From contig VXON01000088.1 in NCBI GenBank assembly GCA_009840065.1, forward strand, positions 1 to 10,026: a stretch of DNA of 10,026 nucleotides, read 5' to 3'. The position numbers and the translations under genes were made by a program. The notes beneath the pieces were generated by a model, which had not been told where the DNA came from, did no database searches, and worked only from the letters and a program-made list of their open reading frames with translations. Of this stretch, positions 7,317 through 10,026 are shown piece after piece (within the stretch, counting starts at the first letter, position 1; the number at the start of each line of letters is the position of its first letter). This DNA comes from Cenarchaeum sp. SB0662_bin_33. Its GTDB lineage: Archaea; Thermoproteota; Nitrososphaeria; Nitrososphaerales; Nitrosopumilaceae.

Positions 7317-7328
7317 ATGAATATATGT
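7317..7328 (-). promoter_or_regulatory. TATA box of the Cache gene
   Basis: On the minus strand ACATATATTC is centred about 27 nt upstream of the ATG at 7296. That is the archaeal spacing expected for a leaderless transcript beginning at or very near the start codon. No Shine-Dalgarno sequence precedes this ATG. Confidence 0.5.
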
Positions 7329-7402
7329 TGTTGTGTGGTTGGCAGTGTCACACTAACTTCGAACAAAATACCACCTTTACATGTGTATACCATAATGGCT
7401 AA

Positions 7403-8641
7403 TCATGATCGTACCCAAAAATTACTGAGATTTTTTTTCACACACTTTGTAATGTTGGCAGCATATTGTACCACACGTTTAGAGTCATAATCTGTCTCCA
7501 TGTATAGTGGCCCTGTCTGCCTGGGTTTGGCAAAGGCTTTACCATTTGGATGAATGGCAGTGCCTGAGAGTATGTACCTCTGTCCCCCCTTTATGGGGCA
7601 GTGTCTTAATCCGAGATTATTATTTTTGTGTAGCCATACAACCATACGAAATACAAGATCCGTCCATGACTTGACTGCAACTGTGGAACCATCCGGACAC
7701 ATCATTATAGTTGGTTTTTTGTTCATATCTATATTGGTGGATAATGCAACCCAATCTTCAAGTTTACTGGATTTTGGTGGTTCCTTGGAGCTCTTTGACT
7801 CAAGTATAGTCTTGATGAATGGGATGGTCTTTTTGAACATATACATACTGGTAACCTTTGTTTCATAATCTCCTAGTTTTCGGTGCAGTGTGGTGTAAAT
7901 ATTCTGTATGAAATTATGTCCCTCAAACGATGGGTCTGGTGCCTGTATGTTGTATGTTAATTTTACAAAAGTCTTTGTTGCAGTCAATGAGCATATAATC
8001 ACACCACCCCTAGTCTTGAATTGTAGATGCGTACTTGTGGTGGTGACTCTAAGTCCCGGGTCCTTGCGCAGATGCCGAATAATATTTTGGCAGAGTCTTC
8101 GGGTATTGGAACCTGTCTTTGTATCTAGATAATCTTTAATGGTATTTACTGACTGCTTGATTTGTCTATTTGACTCAAATACACTATCAATTAATATTAT
8201 TCCTCCTGCATATTGTAATAATTTAAAGATCTGAAGACCACAAGTAATCTTGCTACACATGCTGGTCTCAAAACTAGAGAAATTCTGTGATACTAAAATC
8301 GCATATGTTTTATCCCAGTTATACGAGGTATAATCCTCAGAGATGCCCCTTTTCGTATGTGTTTTGGCCACAGTACCCTTGTTGTTCATCATCGCATCAT
8401 AATCCTTGGAGATCTGTTCTATCACATACTCATTGATCTCACTCTTACATAATATAATAGCAAAGCAGTTCTGCTTTTCATCATACACTAATATGTCGAT
8501 ATGGCGTGTAGGTATGCCTACCCCCAAACCCAGAGATATAATTTTCAGATCTGGAAAAAGCGAACTAAAATTTTGATTCACAAACTGTAAAAGTGCGCCA
8601 TCACTGAGAAGCTGTTCCTGAGTCCGGCTGGCCAGAGCCAT
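7403..8641 (-). CDS. NucS-like restriction-fold protein with degenerate catalytic motif
   Basis: A 412-residue protein from the ATG at 8641; a GTG at 8665 would add 8 residues, but the TATA box at 8672-8679 predicts a start of transcription after it. Residues about 6-90 follow the pattern of NucS-type PD-(D/E)XK domains: a helical start (QEQLLSDGALLQFVNQNF), then RHIDILVYD (46-54) with the metal-binding Asp49, then FAIILCK (60-66), where family members usually have [VI]-E-x-K. Lys66 is kept but the Glu position is Leu64. A helix with Gln and Tyr follows. The middle is not recognised. Residues 313-412 form a separate module (PDG near the start, WTDL, QRYIL, LYMETDYDSK) that I recall from prokaryotic hypothetical proteins. 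It is AT-rich relative to its neighbours and has an A8 run in the coding strand near its end (7431-7438). Whether it is a nuclease, a DNA binder or a defence protein is open. Confidence 0.7.
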   Translation of the reverse strand: MALASRTQEQLLSDGALLQFVNQNFSSLFPDLKIISLGLGVGIPTRHIDILVYDEKQNCFAIILCKSEINEYVIEQISKDYDAMMNNKGTVAKTHTKRGISEDYTSYNWDKTYAILVSQNFSSFETSMCSKITCGLQIFKLLQYAGGIILIDSVFESNRQIKQSVNTIKDYLDTKTGSNTRRLCQNIIRHLRKDPGLRVTTTSTHLQFKTRGGVIICSLTATKTFVKLTYNIQAPDPSFEGHNFIQNIYTTLHRKLGDYETKVTSMYMFKKTIPFIKTILESKSSKEPPKSSKLEDWVALSTNIDMNKKPTIMMCPDGSTVAVKSWTDLVFRMVVWLHKNNNLGLRHCPIKGGQRYILSGTAIHPNGKAFAKPRQTGPLYMETDYDSKRVVQYAANITKCVKKNLSNFWVRS

Positions 8642-8671
8642 ACCAACGTCCACAAGTACCCTCACACTATA

Positions 8672-8679
8672 GGTATATC
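8672..8679 (-). promoter_or_regulatory. TATA box of the nuclease-like gene
   Basis: GATATACC on the minus strand is centred near 8675. A start about 26 nt downstream would fall near 8649, giving a short leader before the ATG at 8641 and leaving the GTG at 8665 untranscribed. This spacing decided the start chosen for the gene. Confidence 0.4.
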
Positions 8680-8807
8680 AACATGGTAATTTAGTTTTGT
8701 GATATTGGGGTGTTGGTGCGTAAATCCGATATTGCACGCCGGCAGCTTAAACAACGTTGGTTCCTTCATGTAGTCTGTTTATAGTACTGTACTGTACGAT
8801 TTAAATG

Positions 8808-8815
8808 TTTATATC
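8808..8815 (+). promoter_or_regulatory. TATA-like element on the plus strand
   Basis: TTTATATC within an A/T-rich stretch, followed by ATG at 8828 and, in another frame, ATG at 8892. It would place a transcript start near 8837. It is the only promoter-like sequence seen for the small plus-strand ORF and may be a relic. Confidence 0.35.
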
Positions 8816-8891
8816 TCGATCTTTATAATGAGTAAATACAAAAGACAGGAAAGGTACTGGTGATACTACTGAGGAGACCGAGGTACCCCAT

Positions 8892-9104
8892 ATGCAAAAG
8901 ACGCTGATATATGAGTCCGTCCCGCATACCGGGACAGACACCCGCGGCATAAATCCCATCTGCTCCAAGGAAAAACTGACCTCTATATTAGCCGATAACA
9001 AGATACACCACCAACGTATGGAGCCCTACCGGAGGCGGTATACACCATACATTGGGGCTTGCGCACAAGTCCCTGCTAAAAACTTGGCACTGATGGCAGT
9101 GTAG
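8892..9104 (+). CDS. Doubtful small protein, possibly the body of a frameshifted gene
   Basis: A 70-residue frame that I do not recognise. Its composition is protein-like (SKEKLTSILADNK, then a basic KIHHQRMEPYRRRYTPY stretch), without repeats, signal peptide or membrane segment. The same frame stays open upstream of ATG 8892 back to a TGA at 8829, reading a hydrophilic D/E/T-rich stretch (DTTEETEVPH) with no start codon. Just there, ATG 8828 opens a different frame (MSKYKRQERYW) that stops after 11 codons. A one-base change near 8830-8850 would join the two into a protein of about 91 residues driven by the TATA element at 8808. So this is either a short gene starting at 8892 after a leader, or a recently broken one. 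The antisense frame 8801-9001 looks worse in composition. Confidence 0.35.
   Translation: MQKTLIYESVPHTGTDTRGINPICSKEKLTSILADNKIHHQRMEPYRRRYTPYIGACAQVPAKNLALMAV
9088..9101. other. Short inverted repeat at the end of the small plus-strand ORF
   Basis: CACTG-ATGG-CAGTG is a perfect 5-bp inverted repeat covering the last codons before the TAG of the 8892 frame, shortly upstream of repeat copy 2. It is similar in size and placement to the GCAAC hairpin that precedes copy 1, but unrelated in sequence. Confidence 0.25.
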
Positions 9105-9122
9105 AATTACGCACCGCCCCCT

Positions 9123-9150
9123 GCTCAGACAATAATTATTGCACAGTCTA
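9123..9150. repeat. 28-bp repeat, copy 2 (right of the gene block)
   Basis: Same orientation as copy 1 at 153-180, 23 of 28 positions identical. This copy contains a perfect 12-bp palindrome, CAATAATTATTG (9130-9141), where copy 1 keeps only CAATTG. The flanking AGAC-N15-GTCT is conserved. It lies between two doubtful small genes and has purine-rich GGAGG stretches 6-19 nt downstream. Confidence 0.45.
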
Positions 9151-9196
9151 GTACCGGAGGAATACTCAGGAGGTTACACTACAGAGAGCAAATGTA

Positions 9197-9403
9197 TTAA
9201 TCTTCGGTGATGGCTCCCCGCTCCCTTAGGCGCGCAGTAACAGCAACATCCTGCTCGTATATCTTTAGCGTATCTGCACCATTAAAGAATTTTTGGTAGT
9301 ACTCCCGCCTGGTGATGGGAGTGCCAGACTCGTCACGGTCAGCAATAAGTTCATCAAGCCACTCCTGATATGACAACAGCCCATCACCAGTCTGCCTGTC
9401 CAC
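9197..9403 (-). CDS. Small acidic hypothetical protein
   Basis: A 68-residue protein from a GTG start; I do not recognise the family. It is rich in Asp and Glu and appears mostly helical (SYQEWLDELIADRDE, then ITRREYYQKFFNG, then YEQDVAVTARLRERG), with no cysteine, signal peptide or membrane segment, so it should be soluble and cytoplasmic. An in-frame TAG lies five codons upstream (9416-9418) with no ATG in between, so GTG 9403 is the only common start. A clear TATA box (ATTATATACG, 9421-9430) is centred about 23 nt before it, fitting a leaderless message. That promoter is the main reason for calling it real. It could instead be the tail of a truncated larger gene, given the transposase debris on its upstream side. 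Confidence 0.5.
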   Translation of the reverse strand: MDRQTGDGLLSYQEWLDELIADRDESGTPITRREYYQKFFNGADTLKIYEQDVAVTARLRERGAITED

Positions 9404-9747
9404 AATCGACGCAGACTAATCGTATATAATACATATAGTCAGCCCATTTGGCAGCTCCCTGGCAGTTGCTACAGGCTGGCCTGTCCCATACTGTATACCT
9501 CATCAGTATCATATATTGTAAATGAATGGCATCGGTATAAACCAACATAGTTTATGCAGCAGGCTGTGTGTATTAAGCCTATGCCCCGCAAGTTCTTTGT
9601 GAGTTAACTGTTGGTGGATTGAATGTATCCCGTATTCTTCAGCCGGCGGAACTTTGCCACGACCACACACCGGCAGACTTTATTGGGAGGATGGTCTGAA
9701 TATGGTGCCCGATTGCCTTAAGTAACACCTACTGTACATCACATCTT
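9404..9747. other. Spacer with gene debris
   Basis: No intact gene is visible. The stretch holds the TATA box of the small minus-strand gene, a 6-bp inverted repeat ACAGGC-TG-GCCTGT (9471-9484), and a 37-codon minus-strand open frame (9604-9717) between two stops, ending VAKFRRLKNTGYIQSTNS. That frame is protein-like but has no start codon and may be a fragment of a lost gene. Given the transposase remnant on its right, this looks like decaying sequence. Confidence 0.4.
9421..9430 (-). promoter_or_regulatory. TATA box of the small acidic protein gene
   Basis: ATTATATACG on the minus strand, centred about 23 nt upstream of the GTG at 9403, matches archaeal TATA elements in sequence and in spacing for a leaderless transcript. 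Confidence 0.45.
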
Positions 9748-9978
9748 CTATGGCCTCGCCTCCTTTGTCCTGGCGGCCAGACTGGCGTTGCTTATGATGG
9801 TCTTCCACTTATTGTCCACATGGATTATGATTCCAGCCTCTGCCGCCGGCGTACGCTTGTGCAGGCTAAAATGGTTATAGTATACAAAAAGCCCATTATT
9901 AGGGGCGAGTCTGGATTCAATATATGCTGACTATGGAATCTGCAGAACATCCCGTTGAATTGTTCCTGAAATACATAC
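9748..9978 (-). pseudogene. C-terminal remnant of a DDE-family transposase
   Basis: Read on the minus strand in one frame, 9978 down to 9748 gives GTIQRDVLQIP, an in-frame TAG (9931-9933), then GLFVYYN, HKRTPAAEAGI and NKWKTIISNAS, ending at TAG 9748-9750. This matches the C-terminal pattern of DDE transposases common in archaea and bacteria: NGT-[IV]-RDR, then about 28 residues to [VY]-YN-F, then H-x(2-4)-TPAEAAG and N-[KR]-W-x-x-[LI]-I. The distance from GT to YYN is 28 positions counting the stop, as expected, so the stop looks like a point mutation. A second in-frame TGA (9979-9981) breaks the frame farther upstream, and the sequence to the window edge is not readable in one frame. The element is dead. 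IS family (IS6/IS240-like or a related group) cannot be fixed, and no terminal inverted repeat or target duplication was found. Confidence 0.65.
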
Positions 9979-10026
9979 TCAACCCCCTCTGATGCGGATA
10001 CGTTAGATTTTACCTATGCATGAAAT

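Noticed and set aside
7356..7366. ACTTCGAACAA, resembling a tRNA T-loop
   Set aside because: No acceptor stem, anticodon arm or D-arm can be built around it.
6924..7490. 188-residue plus-strand frame antisense to the Cache gene
   Set aside because: His/Pro/Tyr-rich, typical of antisense translation, and it runs over the Cache promoter and into the next gene.
8801..9001. 66-residue minus-strand frame
   Set aside because: Antisense to the better-composed plus-strand frame, hydrophobic Val/Ser-rich, no promoter on that side.
8715..9115. GGTGCGTAA (8715-8723) and its inverse TTACGCACC (9107-9115), as possible terminal repeats of a 400-bp mobile element around the small plus-strand ORF
   Set aside because: Only 9 bp match, a level expected by chance for a few hundred bases; flanks show no matching target duplication.
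1..10026. CRISPR array, tRNA, rRNA or replication origin
   Set aside because: No evenly spaced direct repeats, no foldable tRNA, no rRNA-like stretches and no origin-type repeat clusters were seen on either strand.

Overview
The window reads as archaeal chromosome, most probably from an ammonia-oxidising archaeon (Nitrososphaerota, formerly Thaumarchaeota). The case rests on three things. There is a LysW-type arginine/lysine biosynthesis cluster with an archaeal Lrp/AsnC regulator. TATA-like boxes sit roughly 23-35 nt upstream of several start codons, and there are few Shine-Dalgarno sites. Isoleucine is very often encoded by ATA. The base composition of the core genes is moderate (one sampled 60-base line in argG is 50% G+C), so a Cenarchaeum- or Nitrososphaera-like lineage or a sponge symbiont is possible. 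The genus is a guess.

Layout. Bases 1-351 hold no convincing gene: an AT-rich spacer with a short repeat and small hairpins. From 5893 down to 352, all on the minus strand, runs a compact operon: argG, lysX/argX, lysY/argC, lysZ/argB, lysJ/argD and a lysM-like Lrp/AsnC regulator. Its distal genes are separated by 26 nt, a 4-nt overlap, an 8-nt overlap and 1 nt. The four middle genes encode ligation of the amino acid to the LysW carrier, phosphorylation, reduction and transamination; argG uses the resulting ornithine branch (via citrulline) to make arginine. The carrier gene lysW itself is not in the window. Upstream on the same strand is a secreted protein made of three tandem Cache-like sensor domains with no output domain (5941-7296). 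Upstream of that is an AT-rich gene for a NucS-like restriction-fold protein whose usual catalytic glutamate seems to be replaced (7403-8641).

From about 8,670 to the right end the sequence becomes loosely packed and accessory in character. It holds a doubtful small plus-strand ORF with a possible frameshift, a small acidic minus-strand protein with its own TATA box, a second copy of the short repeat seen at the left end, and a decayed DDE-transposase C-terminus with in-frame stops running toward the window edge.

The most interesting items are the orphan triple-Cache protein beside an amino-acid operon, the apparently inactive nuclease-fold protein, the absence of lysW, and the 28-bp repeat that occurs on both sides of the gene block.
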